Below, one piece after another: positions 1 to 7,744 of a DNA stretch of 32,187 nucleotides. The DNA lies in assembly GCA_903937405.1 (NCBI GenBank), contig CAIZZE010000070.1, forward strand, positions 1 through 32,187, written 5' to 3'. A program made the position numbers and the translations under genes. Below the pieces are notes generated by a model. It was not told the DNA's origin and did not search any database. It saw only the letters and a list, made by a program, of their open reading frames with translations. Numbering within the stretch: the stretch's first letter is position 1; the number at the start of each line of letters is the position of its first letter. Origin of the DNA: an uncultured Alphaproteobacteria bacterium. GTDB lineage: Bacteria > Pseudomonadota > Alphaproteobacteria > Rickettsiales > UBA1997.

Positions 1-94
1 GACATTTTGGACAAGTTTTTAGTCATGTTTTTTGACTGGAATTTAGAGGTTTCTATTCGGAGAGAATAGAAAAAACTTGGAAAGCCTTGAAACT

Positions 95-131
95 GGGGGC
101 GAAAAGTGGATTTTTAGCCCCCCATTTTTTT
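95..131 (+). terminator. Rho-independent terminator of an upstream plus-strand gene
   Basis: GGGGGC (95-100) pairs with GCCCCC (117-122). The stem can extend through an A-run and T-run in the 16-base loop, and seven T residues follow at 125-131. The T-run lies on the plus strand, so it ends a transcript coming from left of the window. That gene would stop within the first 70 bases, but its identity cannot be read from so little sequence. Confidence 0.75.
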
Positions 132-158
132 AATTATGCCAATTTTAATAATGCGCCA

Positions 159-187
159 ATAGATCCTGAACTTGTTTTGGGATCTAT
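159..187. repeat. Solo half-copy of the palindromic repeat family
   Basis: ATAGATCC (159-166) and GGATCTAT (180-187) form a perfect 8-bp stem with a 13-base loop. The 26 bases at 162-187 differ by two bases from the right arm of the repeat pair at 1923-1951, so this is an isolated arm of the same family. It sits 10 bases beyond the ubiG stop codon. It might help end the ubiG transcript, but no T-run follows on the minus strand. Confidence 0.6.
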
Positions 188-197
188 TGTCAACTAA

Positions 198-917
198 TTA
201 TTTAGCCGCATTCTTTGAAAACACCGAAATATAATTCACATCCAAGTTCTCTGTTTCCTTCCACTCATCATTTAAAATATTATAACTAAATCCGCGTAGA
301 TATTTTAAATTCATTTCACAAGCATTTGCAGCGCTATTAGTTTCTGAAGGTTTTAAAAATTTCTTCCAATCGTGAGTTCCGCGCGGAAGCCAATGTAAAA
401 TATATTCAACAGCAATTTTGGCTAAAGCTAAAGATTTTAAAGTGCGATTTATAGTTGCAACAAACAGCAATCCATTTGGTTTTACAAGTTTCGAACAGCT
501 TTCAATAAAGCCTTCAACATTGGCAACATGTTCGACAATTTCGAGCGCAAAAACTACGTCGAATTGTTCATTTGTTTTTACTAAATCTTCTGCAGTTGTA
601 GCGCGATAATCAATTTTTAAAGCAGATCTTTCAGCGTGAATTTTTGCAACTTCAATATTTTTTTGAGATGCATCAATTGCAGTAACATTCGCCCCCATTT
701 TGGTGAAAGGCTCGGCTATAAGTCCGCCGCCGCAACCAACATCGAGAATTTTTAAATTTTCATCAATTTTAAAATTTTCTTCAATTTTTTTTCTGATGTA
801 AGAAATGCGAATCGGATTAAATTTATGCAGCGGTTTAAACTTGCCAGTTTCGCTCCACCATTCATCAGCGATGCGGGAGAATTTTTCTACTTCTTGCGGG
901 TCAATTGAAGAGGTCAT
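198..917 (-). CDS. ubiG: Ubiquinone biosynthesis O-methyltransferase
   Basis: SAM-dependent enzyme that carries out the two O-methylations of the ubiquinone ring. The 239-residue length is normal. The N-terminus has the UbiG signature around residues 7-40 (EVEKFSRIADEWW, then LHKFNPIRISYI). The class I methyltransferase motif I is LDVGCGGG (58-65), the acidic residue after strand 2 is D82, and EIVEHV (126-131) is the post-motif region. NRT at 157-159 is also typical. It is the second gene of a minus-strand pair: the era stop lies 6 bases upstream. No Shine-Dalgarno is visible before the ATG. coq9 at 18.5 kb is a second ubiquinone gene in the window. Confidence 0.95.
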   Translation of the reverse strand: MTSSIDPQEVEKFSRIADEWWSETGKFKPLHKFNPIRISYIRKKIEENFKIDENLKILDVGCGGGLIAEPFTKMGANVTAIDASQKNIEVAKIHAERSALKIDYRATTAEDLVKTNEQFDVVFALEIVEHVANVEGFIESCSKLVKPNGLLFVATINRTLKSLALAKIAVEYILHWLPRGTHDWKKFLKPSETNSAANACEMNLKYLRGFSYNILNDEWKETENLDVNYISVFSKNAAK

Positions 918-923
918 AAAAAA

Positions 924-1832
924 TTATTTATTTTTAGGAATTTTATTTACATCCATCATTTCGTAATTCTCAGAATCATTCATCCAATTTTCTTTCACTT
1001 TCACAAATAAAAATAAATGAACTTTGGTTCCGGCGATTTCGGCAATATCAGTGCGCGCTTCTTGACCGATTTGTTTAATCATCGAAGCATTTTTTCCAAG
1101 AATAATGCCTTTTTGGCTTTCTTTAGTGACGAAAATTGTTTGGTGAATTTTAAGTTCTTTATTATCCAAAACCTCATAAGAATCGGTTTTAACCGTGAGA
1201 GAGTAGGGCAATTCCTGATTCAATTTTAAGAATAATTTTTCGCGTGTAATTTCTGAAACAATAAAACGCATTGGCGCGTCAGTGATTTGTTCTTCATCGT
1301 AAATCCAACCTAAATTCACACATTTTTCGCAAAGAAAATTTTTGATTTTTTCAACACTTTCACCAGTTTCTGCAGAAATCGGAAAAATATCTTCAAAGCC
1401 CATTTCAACTAGGCCAGCCATGATTTCTAAAATCTTAACTTTTTTAACCAAATCAATTTTATTAATGATGATTGTAAGTTTGGAATTTTCCTTTTTTAGA
1501 TCTTCAATGATGCGAAGATTTTCGCGGTTTAATCCAAGAGTTGCGTCAATTACAAAACACACATGATCTGCGTCGCGAAGCCCTTGCCAAGCGGATTTAA
1601 CGATAATTCTTTCTAAAATTTTATCATCGCGCGGAATAAAAATTCCGGGAGTGTCAATTATAATTAGCTGGGCATTTTTTTCGATAATAATTGCTTTAAT
1701 CGAGTTGCGCGTGGTTTGAACTTTTGGCGAAACGATAGAAAGTTTTTGACCTAAAAGAGCGTTTGTAAGCGTAGATTTTCCGGCATTTGGTGCACCAACA
1801 ATTGCAACTGTGCCGTGAGTTTTATTTTTCAT
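924..1832 (-). CDS. era: GTPase Era
   Basis: Ribosome-assembly GTPase that binds the 3' end of 16S rRNA. All G motifs are visible: G1 GAPNAGKS (13-20), G2 in QTTR (T41), G3 DTPG (60-63), G4 NKID (124-127) and G5 SAE (153-155). The C-terminal KH domain (about 215-285) contains ILGKNASMIKQIG, where many homologues have GKGG. The 302-residue length is normal. It is transcribed ahead of ubiG with a 6-base gap. The usual partner rnc is not adjacent: a palindromic repeat and then aroG lie upstream. The leader is AT-rich without a Shine-Dalgarno. Confidence 0.97.
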   Translation of the reverse strand: MKNKTHGTVAIVGAPNAGKSTLTNALLGQKLSIVSPKVQTTRNSIKAIIIEKNAQLIIIDTPGIFIPRDDKILERIIVKSAWQGLRDADHVCFVIDATLGLNRENLRIIEDLKKENSKLTIIINKIDLVKKVKILEIMAGLVEMGFEDIFPISAETGESVEKIKNFLCEKCVNLGWIYDEEQITDAPMRFIVSEITREKLFLKLNQELPYSLTVKTDSYEVLDNKELKIHQTIFVTKESQKGIILGKNASMIKQIGQEARTDIAEIAGTKVHLFLFVKVKENWMNDSENYEMMDVNKIPKNK

Positions 1833-1864
1833 TTTTTGAATTATATTTTACTTAAAGATCACAC

Positions 1865-1951
1865 TAGATCCTGAAACAAGTTCAGGATGACGATGTGGGA
1901 ATTCAGAGGCTTAACAAAAACTTCGTCATCCTGAACTTGTTTCAGGATCTA
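1865..1951. repeat. Paired palindromic repeat, 29-bp arms
   Basis: Arms at 1865-1893 and 1923-1951 are perfect 29-base reverse complements around a 29-base spacer. Each arm is itself a hairpin (ATCCTGAA and TTCAGGAT around a 5-base loop). A second pair lies at 7745-7836 and a solo arm at 159-187. From memory, repeats with this CCTGAA/TTCAGG core are scattered widely in alphaproteobacterial genomes. This copy fills the gap between era and aroG and may also end the aroG transcript. Confidence 0.85.
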
Positions 1952-1959
1952 TTTGTAAA

Positions 1960-3312
1960 TTAAGAATTAGCTGCCGCCAAGTCTTGCGCAATCATAAACG
2001 CCAGTTCAACACTTTGCGAAGAATTTAATCTCGGATCGCAATGTGTGTGATAACGATCTTTCAAATTTAATTCAGTAATTTGCTGATTTCCGCCTAAACA
2101 TTCAGTTACATCTTGACCGGTCATTTCAAAATGCGCGCCGCCGGCGTAAGTTCCCGCCAGTTTATGAATTTTGAAGAATGATTTAATTTCACTTAAAATA
2201 TCATCAAACTTACGCGTTTTATAACCATTGGAAGATTTAATCGTATTGCCATGCATCGGGTCACAAGACCAAACTACCGAACGTCCAGCATCGCGAACTG
2301 CTTCAACTAAAGGTGGCAAAATTTGTTCAACTTTTGCAGCGCCCATTCTTGAAATTAGTGTTATTCTTCCGGCTTCATTTTCAGGATTTAAAACATCTAA
2401 AAGTTTCAACAAATCATCTTTTGAAATTGATGGCCCAACTTTAAATGCAATCGGGTTAGAAATGCCGCGCATAAATTCAACATGCGCTTCATTGGGATCG
2501 CGAGTTCTATCACCAATCCACAACATATGCGCGCTTAGATCGTAGAATTTTTTATTATCTTTATTTTGAATCGTGAAAGCTTCTTCATAATTCAAAAGCA
2601 AGGCTTCGTGAGAAGTAAAAAAACTTGCAGTTGTAAGTTGCGGCAGACTTTTAGCATCAAGGCCGCAAGCGCGCATGAAGTTTAAAATTTTATTAACTTC
2701 ACCAATCACTTCTTCAGTATTTTTTTTGCTGTCTAAACTATGAGCAAATTCTTCATTCCATTTATTTACTTTTTCCAAATTGCCATAACCGCCCAAAGCA
2801 AGAGAGCGTAAATAATTTAGTGAAGCAGCAGAATGAAAATAAGATTCTACTAAACGTTGTGGATCGGAAATTCGGGAATTTTTTTCAAAATCAATTCCGT
2901 TGATAATATCGCCGCGATAGCTTGGAAGAGTAACTCCCTCAATAGTTTCATTGCCGTCGGATCTTGGTTTGGCATATTGTCCGGCAATTCTTCCAACTTT
3001 TACAACTGGCTTGTTTAGACCATGCATCAAAGCGATTGTCATTTGCATGATGGTGCGAAAAAAGTTTTTTAAATTATCGTGAGAAAATTCAGTAAAGCTT
3101 TCAGCGCAATCGCCGCCTTGCAATAAAAAGGCTTCGCCATTGGCTACGGCGGCTAATTCTGCTTTTAGTTTTTCGATTTCATCAAATGAAACAAGTGGCG
3201 GAAAATTTTTAAGTTGCGCTTCAGTTTCTTTTAGCAAGCCTTGATTTTCATAAGTTGGCTGCTGTTTAATGGGAAAATTTCTCCATGAATTTGCCGTCCA
3301 GTTTTTTGACAT
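1960..3312 (-). CDS. aroG: Class II (plant-type) 3-deoxy-D-arabino-heptulosonate 7-phosphate synthase
   Basis: Condenses phosphoenolpyruvate and erythrose 4-phosphate, the first step of the shikimate pathway. With the ATG ending at 3312 the protein has 450 residues and starts MSKNWTANSW, as expected for the family. The open frame runs 19 codons further upstream, but that part is not family-like. Motifs seen: GGDCAE (66-71), RIAGQYAKPRS (108-118), CDPMHGNTI (350-358), GGAHFEMTGQDVTE (391-404) and YHTHCDPRLN (421-430). C69, H354, E396 and D426 match the four metal ligands known from the Mycobacterium tuberculosis enzyme. It is divergent from pheA with 89 bases between starts, so one control region serves two aromatic pathway genes. 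Confidence 0.95.
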   Translation of the reverse strand: MSKNWTANSWRNFPIKQQPTYENQGLLKETEAQLKNFPPLVSFDEIEKLKAELAAVANGEAFLLQGGDCAESFTEFSHDNLKNFFRTIMQMTIALMHGLNKPVVKVGRIAGQYAKPRSDGNETIEGVTLPSYRGDIINGIDFEKNSRISDPQRLVESYFHSAASLNYLRSLALGGYGNLEKVNKWNEEFAHSLDSKKNTEEVIGEVNKILNFMRACGLDAKSLPQLTTASFFTSHEALLLNYEEAFTIQNKDNKKFYDLSAHMLWIGDRTRDPNEAHVEFMRGISNPIAFKVGPSISKDDLLKLLDVLNPENEAGRITLISRMGAAKVEQILPPLVEAVRDAGRSVVWSCDPMHGNTIKSSNGYKTRKFDDILSEIKSFFKIHKLAGTYAGGAHFEMTGQDVTECLGGNQQITELNLKDRYHTHCDPRLNSSQSVELAFMIAQDLAAANS

Positions 3313-3401
3313 AGTTACTTCTAAAATGTTGATTTTGTAGGATTGAGGAATGATTATTAAAAACAGCAAATCAATGTCAATTAATTAAAAACCAAAATTC
3401 G

Positions 3402-4241
3402 ATGAAAAAAATAATCGCCTTTCAAGGCGCTGTTGGCGCCAATTCAAATCTGGCTTGCAGCACTTATTATCCTGATTTTGAAGCTAAAGCTTATCCAACT
3501 TTTTTTGATGTTTTTCGCGCCGTTGAAAAAAGCGAAGTGCAATATGGCATGATTCCGCTAGAAAATTCTTACGCCGGACGCGTTTCAGAAATTCATAATT
3601 TATTGCAGGAAGAAAAAGTTTCCATCATCGCCGAACATTTTTTATCAATTAATCACAACCTTGCCGCGCTTGATGAATCTAGCTTGAATCATATAAACGA
3701 AGTTCTTTCTCATCCTCAGGCTTTAATGCAATGCCAAAATAATTTACGTGATTTAAAAGTGACATTGCGTGAATTTTCGAACACCGCAGAAGCGGCAAAA
3801 TTTGTGGCAAATGGCAACGACAAAAGCAAAGCAGCGCTTTGCTCAAAGATGGCGGCGCAAACTTATGGTTTAAAAATAATCAAAGAAAATATGCAAGATT
3901 CGCAAGGCAATACCACAACTTTTATTGTGATTGCTAAAGATGCGATTGATCCAAATCCGGAAATTGCACCAGTTGTAACTACAATGTTATTTACAATTCG
4001 AAACATTCCCGGCTCGCTTTACAAAGTGCTTGGCGGCTTTGCAACAAATGGCGTTAATATGGTAAAATTGGAAAGTTATATTCCGGGCGGCGCTTCTAAA
4101 CAGGCGAAATTTTTTATCACAATTGATGGCCATCCAAATCAAAAAAACGTTGGATTGGCTTTGGAAGAAATGGGATTTTTTTCTAAAAATGTAAAACTGC
4201 TCGGTGTTTATTACGCAGATAAATCAAGGTTTGAGAATTAA
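3402..4241 (+). CDS. pheA: Prephenate dehydratase with ACT domain
   Basis: Converts prephenate to phenylpyruvate in phenylalanine synthesis. It is a monofunctional 279-residue form without a chorismate mutase domain. The dehydratase domain (1-180) has IPLENSYAGRV (51-61) and SHPQALMQC (103-111). The ACT domain (about 193-272) has GSLYKVLGGFA (204-214) and KLESYIPGG, the alphaproteobacterial version of the phenylalanine-binding ESRP motif. One oddity: the catalytic TRF motif reads T-T-F (172-174), so the conserved Arg next to the catalytic Thr is a Thr. It is followed after 3 bases by rsmD. No Shine-Dalgarno is seen. Confidence 0.93.
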   Translation: MKKIIAFQGAVGANSNLACSTYYPDFEAKAYPTFFDVFRAVEKSEVQYGMIPLENSYAGRVSEIHNLLQEEKVSIIAEHFLSINHNLAALDESSLNHINEVLSHPQALMQCQNNLRDLKVTLREFSNTAEAAKFVANGNDKSKAALCSKMAAQTYGLKIIKENMQDSQGNTTTFIVIAKDAIDPNPEIAPVVTTMLFTIRNIPGSLYKVLGGFATNGVNMVKLESYIPGGASKQAKFFITIDGHPNQKNVGLALEEMGFFSKNVKLLGVYYADKSRFEN

Positions 4242-4244
4242 TTC

Positions 4245-4835
4245 ATGAGAATTGTAGCAGGAAAATTTCGCGGCAAAAATTTAACAAATTCTGATCATTT
4301 AAAATCACTGCGCCCGACAACCGATAAAAATCGAGAAGCGCTTTTTAATATTTTATCTTCCGGAAAAATTATCAAAGAAATTGGTTTTGAAATTATTGGT
4401 GCTGATATTTTAGATTTATGTTGCGGCAGCGGCGCTGTTGGTTTTGAAGCTTTGTCGCGCGGCGCAAAATCAGTTTTATTTTTAGATAATAATTCGGTGC
4501 ATTTAAATTTAGTTAAAAAAAATTCAGAGATTTTGAAAGTTGAAAACAGCATTAAAATTTTAAATGCCGATGCCAAAAAACTACCAAAAAATGATAAGTT
4601 TTTTGATTTAATTTTTATCGATCCACCATACGCCGAAGACTATTTGGCAATTATGAACAGCTTGTCAGAAAATGGTTGGCTTCAAAAAAATTCTTTAATT
4701 GTTGTTGAGTTTCAAACCGCAACAAAGCCACAAGATTTTGCTTTAGAGAATTTTAAACTTCTCGATTTGCGCCAATATGGCAAAACTTCTTTTGCGTTTT
4801 TTATGAATCAAAAAATTTCACCCTCTCAGTCGTAA
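4245..4835 (+). CDS. rsmD: 16S rRNA (guanine(966)-N(2))-methyltransferase RsmD
   Basis: SAM-dependent methylation of G966 in 16S rRNA of the small subunit. The family signature is complete: MRIVAGKFRGK at the N-terminus, RPTTDKNREALFNIL (23-37), motif I DLCCGSGAVGFEALSRGA (57-74) and the catalytic DPPY (126-129). The 196-residue length fits. It starts 3 bases after pheA and is presumably translated from the same mRNA. A 10-codon open frame (4838-4870) follows and is not counted as a gene. Confidence 0.93.
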   Translation: MRIVAGKFRGKNLTNSDHLKSLRPTTDKNREALFNILSSGKIIKEIGFEIIGADILDLCCGSGAVGFEALSRGAKSVLFLDNNSVHLNLVKKNSEILKVENSIKILNADAKKLPKNDKFFDLIFIDPPYAEDYLAIMNSLSENGWLQKNSLIVVEFQTATKPQDFALENFKLLDLRQYGKTSFAFFMNQKISPSQS

Positions 4836-4899
4836 TTATGGCTAAATTAACAGTGGCTAGTCATCGGTAAAATTTAAATAATTAATGAATTAATCAAGT

Positions 4900-5586
4900 A
4901 TGAGAGAAAACTTCAGCGATTTAGATGATTTAATAGAAAAAACTCATAGTGAATATACTAAAAAATATTTTATTGAGGCTATCGAATGCTACAGATCTGG
5001 CGCCTACAGATCCGCCATTGTAACTCTAAACATTGCTGTTTTAACTGATATTTTTGAGAAAATAACCGAATTATCAAATGATGGTGATAAGAAGGCTTTA
5101 CAACATGTTAGTAAAATTGATGCTTTATACCAAAAAAGCACCAAAGAAAAAAATAGTTACGCTGTTTACAAAGAGATGTCTGATTTAGAAAATAATATTA
5201 GAGAAGATTCTTTTAGAGAATTTGAGTTCTATTCAGAGAAGGACCATAAAATCTTAGAAGATGTGTGCTACTACAGGAATATCTCTGCCCATCCTCTATT
5301 TTATCAAAACGATAGATATAATAATTTTAGCCCAGAACTTACTAGGTCTTTGATTGTTGAGGCTGCAAATATTCTTTTTATACACAGGGCTACAAATGGT
5401 AAGGCTATAAAAGATATTTTATTTGAGGTCATTAAACAGAAATCTTTTGCGGAACTTAAAATTGAGAAAATTGAGAAAATTATTTTTTCTTCTAAATATT
5501 TAGGGAAGGCAAAAGAAAATGTTATATTAGACTTTACGCAAGCCATCTTTGCTAGCGCTTTGAACACAGAATATGCCCTTTTTTAG
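4900..5586 (+). CDS. HEPN-like protein of unknown function
   Basis: This 228-residue protein matches no family I can name with certainty. The first half is predicted helical, with a repeated-helix look (AIECYRSGAYRSAIVTLNIA, 27-46). It contains YYRNISAHP (124-132), which fits the HEPN nuclease signature R-x4-H (R126, H131) with the typical Asn after Arg. HEPN proteins are often RNases in toxin-antitoxin, abortive-infection and CRISPR-linked systems, or catalytically dead RNA binders. That use here is inference. No antitoxin-like partner is adjacent. It stands alone between the pheA-rsmD operon and the convergent gap gene, with a different gene set on each side, consistent with insertion. The C-terminus ends abruptly 40 bases before the gap stop, so truncation is possible. 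Confidence 0.7.
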   Translation: MRENFSDLDDLIEKTHSEYTKKYFIEAIECYRSGAYRSAIVTLNIAVLTDIFEKITELSNDGDKKALQHVSKIDALYQKSTKEKNSYAVYKEMSDLENNIREDSFREFEFYSEKDHKILEDVCYYRNISAHPLFYQNDRYNNFSPELTRSLIVEAANILFIHRATNGKAIKDILFEVIKQKSFAELKIEKIEKIIFSSKYLGKAKENVILDFTQAIFASALNTEYALF

Positions 5587-5626
5587 AAGTCTCTCCCTTT
5601 TTTCTTTTAAGAATTAGTTTAAAAAA

Positions 5627-6634
5627 TTACTTCTGAATCAATGAAGTCACATCAAGCATTCTCAAAGAAAATGCCCATTCATTGTCATACCAAGAAGCAA
5701 CTTTAACTAGATTGCCGCCCATAACTCTGGTTTGAGTTGTGTCGAAGCAAGAGCTAAAACCTGTGTGGTTGAAATCGATTGAAACCAAAGGTTCATCAAT
5801 GATTTGCAGAACTTCTTTCATTCTACCTACGGCAGCTTTTCTAACAGCTTCATTCACTTCTTCTTTAGTTGTATCGCGTTTAGCGATGAAGTTTAAATCA
5901 ACCATTGAAACGTTAGCAGTTGGAACGCGAATCGCATTGCCGTCCAATTTACCTTTAAGCTCGGGCAAAACCAAACCAATTGCTTTTGCCGCACCGGTTG
6001 AAGTTGGAATCATTGACATTGCGCAAGCTCGGGCTCTGCGTAAATCTTTGTGTGAATTATCAACGATGTTTTGGTCGTTTGTGTAAGCGTGAATTGTGGT
6101 CATGAAACCTTTCTCAATTCCGATGGCATCATTAATTGCTTTGGCAATTGGAGCCAAACAGTTTGTGGTGCAAGAGCCAACTGAAATAACTTTATCATCG
6201 GCATTTAGCGAATCGTCATTAACGCCGTAAACAATTGTTTTTACATTATCTTCTTTTGCTGGAGCTGAGATAATAACTTTTTTAGCACCTGCATCAATAT
6301 GTTGGTGAGCGTCAGCATATTGAGTGAAAACTCCCGTACATTCAAGAACCACATCGATTTTCAAATCAGCCCAAGGCAATTTTTTTGGATCGCGCTCACT
6401 AAAAAGGCGAACTTTTTTGCCATCGATTACTAGAAAATTTCCATCAGCTTCAACGCTTTTTGAAAAGCGACCGTGGATTGAATCATATTTTAAAAGATGT
6501 TTTTGAGTTCCGATTTCTGCTGGTCCATTAACCGCAACAAGTTCGATATTAGAATAGCGAGCATCTTCAAAAATTGCTCTGGTAACGCAGCGGCCAATTC
6601 TGCCAAGGCCATTAATTGCGACGCGAATGGTCAT
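5627..6634 (-). CDS. gap: Type I glyceraldehyde-3-phosphate dehydrogenase
   Basis: Interconverts glyceraldehyde 3-phosphate and 1,3-bisphosphoglycerate in central carbon metabolism. It has 335 residues. The Rossmann motif is NGLGRIGR (8-15), the nucleophile Cys155 is in SVGSCTTNCLAP (151-162), the base is His182, and PTSTGAAKA (210-218) and YDNEW (316-320) are present. Two details differ from the textbook enzyme. The sequence before the catalytic Cys is SVGSC rather than SNASC, and the residue after Asn36, usually Asp in strictly NAD-dependent forms, is Gly. NADP use or a gluconeogenic role is therefore possible. It follows ialB on the same strand with a 15-base gap. Confidence 0.95.
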   Translation of the reverse strand: MTIRVAINGLGRIGRCVTRAIFEDARYSNIELVAVNGPAEIGTQKHLLKYDSIHGRFSKSVEADGNFLVIDGKKVRLFSERDPKKLPWADLKIDVVLECTGVFTQYADAHQHIDAGAKKVIISAPAKEDNVKTIVYGVNDDSLNADDKVISVGSCTTNCLAPIAKAINDAIGIEKGFMTTIHAYTNDQNIVDNSHKDLRRARACAMSMIPTSTGAAKAIGLVLPELKGKLDGNAIRVPTANVSMVDLNFIAKRDTTKEEVNEAVRKAAVGRMKEVLQIIDEPLVSIDFNHTGFSSCFDTTQTRVMGGNLVKVASWYDNEWAFSLRMLDVTSLIQK

Positions 6635-6649
6635 ATTTTATTAATTTAA

Positions 6650-7165
6650 TTATTTTGAAGAAACTCGAGAATTGTAGTAAGTTAAAGCATTTCTAAAATC
6701 TTTAAGACTGATTTTAACCGTAATGTCTTTATCTGAGCCGCGCACGCTAAATCTCAAATACAAAAAGTCACCATTTTTCATTTGGCGGTAAAGAGTATTT
6801 TTTTGTTCATCATCAAGCGGAATAAGTCCAAAATCTTTGGCGCCAAGAGTGCGAGAAAGAATTAAATCATTGCGGTCAACACGAATTTTTACGAAAGTGC
6901 CAATTTGGATTTGCGGAATTACTAAATAAAGTTGGCTTAAATATTTTAATGTAGGTTCGATCGTTATAACGGAAGTATTGTCATAAAATTTTGAAGCAAC
7001 TTTGCAGTGAGCCAAATCCATCATCGCATCGATTTCGCAAAAAACTTTCCAGTCGCCGAAAGTTTTTTCTTCGTTTTGAATATCGATTATTTCGCTAAAA
7101 GCTGGATTAATGCTTGTGAGCTGAAAAAACGTCGCTAAAAAAAATCCAAAAAAAATTTTTTTCAT
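6650..7165 (-). CDS. IalB-family (invasion-associated locus B) periplasmic protein
   Basis: A small exported protein of 171 residues. A signal peptide is clear: MKK, a hydrophobic stretch and a cut near NPAFS-EI (residue 25). The mature part begins with the family signature FGDWKVFCE (36-44) and a second Cys (C54) that could form a disulphide. The name comes from Bartonella, but the family is widespread in free-living alphaproteobacteria and its biochemical role is unknown. It is the first gene of the ialB-gap pair. Its ATG is one base away from the divergent ATG of the gene at 7167, leaving no separate leader, and no Shine-Dalgarno is seen. Confidence 0.8.
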   Translation of the reverse strand: MKKIFFGFFLATFFQLTSINPAFSEIIDIQNEEKTFGDWKVFCEIDAMMDLAHCKVASKFYDNTSVITIEPTLKYLSQLYLVIPQIQIGTFVKIRVDRNDLILSRTLGAKDFGLIPLDDEQKNTLYRQMKNGDFLYLRFSVRGSDKDITVKISLKDFRNALTYYNSRVSSK

Positions 7166-7166
7166 T

Positions 7167-7460
7167 ATGAGTTTTATTTATTTACTGATTTACGGATTAT
7201 TGATTTTCCTATGCCTGGTCGGGCTTTGTGGCTTGTTTTTCTTTCAGGAATATATTAGAAAAATTTCCTGCCTTTCAGTTTCTTACAGCAGTTTTCTCAT
7301 TTTAATTACGGTTCTGGCTTTAAAAAATCCGCGCTTAAATGAAGTTTTGGTGATTATGGTTAGTATTCTGGCGATTTTTTCGGTGAATCTTTTAATCGGA
7401 ATCGGAATTGCGCGCTCAATTGCTGAGGCGCAACTAGAAAAAGAAAAACCAAGCGTTTAA
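7167..7460 (+). CDS. Small three-helix membrane protein, NuoK/MnhC-like
   Basis: A 97-residue protein with three hydrophobic segments (about 3-27, 34-51, 60-82) and a charged tail. The layout of a short loop after helix 1 with basic residues (EYIRK), and a third helix introduced by NPRLNEVLVIMVSI, recalls the NuoK/MnhC family of complex I and Mrp antiporters. The similarity is weak and no other nuo or mnh gene is near, so this is a suggestion only. The start codon lies one base from the divergent ialB start. Its stop TAA overlaps a 14-base palindrome (7454-7467) shared with the stop of the convergent small ORF. Confidence 0.6.
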   Translation: MSFIYLLIYGLLIFLCLVGLCGLFFFQEYIRKISCLSVSYSSFLILITVLALKNPRLNEVLVIMVSILAIFSVNLLIGIGIARSIAEAQLEKEKPSV

Positions 7461-7637
7461 TTAAACGTTATCTAGTTTCAAATGAACTGTTTCAGTTTTT
7501 GGTTTTAATTCTGCGATTAATTTTTTTCTCAAATCTGCCGTGTGATTTTCGATTTGGTCAAGAATATCAAGGATTTGCAGTGCTTCTTGAGATAATTCAT
7601 TGATGCTTTGTTGTTCTTTTATAAGGGCGTTATTCAT
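7461..7637 (-). CDS. Small 58-aa coiled-coil-like protein, hypothetical
   Basis: An ATG-initiated ORF of 58 codons that starts MNNALIKEQQ and ends LKLDNV. The middle (ELSQEALQILDILDQIENH, 14-32) has leucine/isoleucine spacing like an amphipathic helix or coiled coil. It has no Cys and no signal peptide, and I recognise no family. It stops exactly next to the stop of the convergent 97-aa gene and fills what would otherwise be an empty stretch. Good amino acid composition supports it as real, but there is no Shine-Dalgarno or homology evidence. Confidence 0.5.
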   Translation of the reverse strand: MNNALIKEQQSINELSQEALQILDILDQIENHTADLRKKLIAELKPKTETVHLKLDNV

Positions 7638-7744
7638 AAAAAGTTAATTAAAAATTAAGACTTAGGACCAAGTGGGAGAAGAGTGTTTGGTTTTTGCGAG
7701 ATGTCAATAAATTTTGATTATAAGTTGGTAATTAAAAATCGGAT

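Noticed and set aside
1-69. Open frame from the left edge ending in TAG, possible C-terminus of an upstream plus-strand gene
   Set aside because: Only 22 codons, no recognisable motif, and two other plus frames also end before the terminator, so the frame cannot be chosen.
3313-3369. Longer N-terminus of the DAHP synthase
   Set aside because: The extra 19 residues are hydrophobic and not family-like; the ATG ending at 3312 gives the expected class II N-terminus.
4838-4870. Ten-codon ORF directly after rsmD
   Set aside because: Too short to judge; it could be a relic of the gene that once followed rsmD, but nothing in the sequence shows this.
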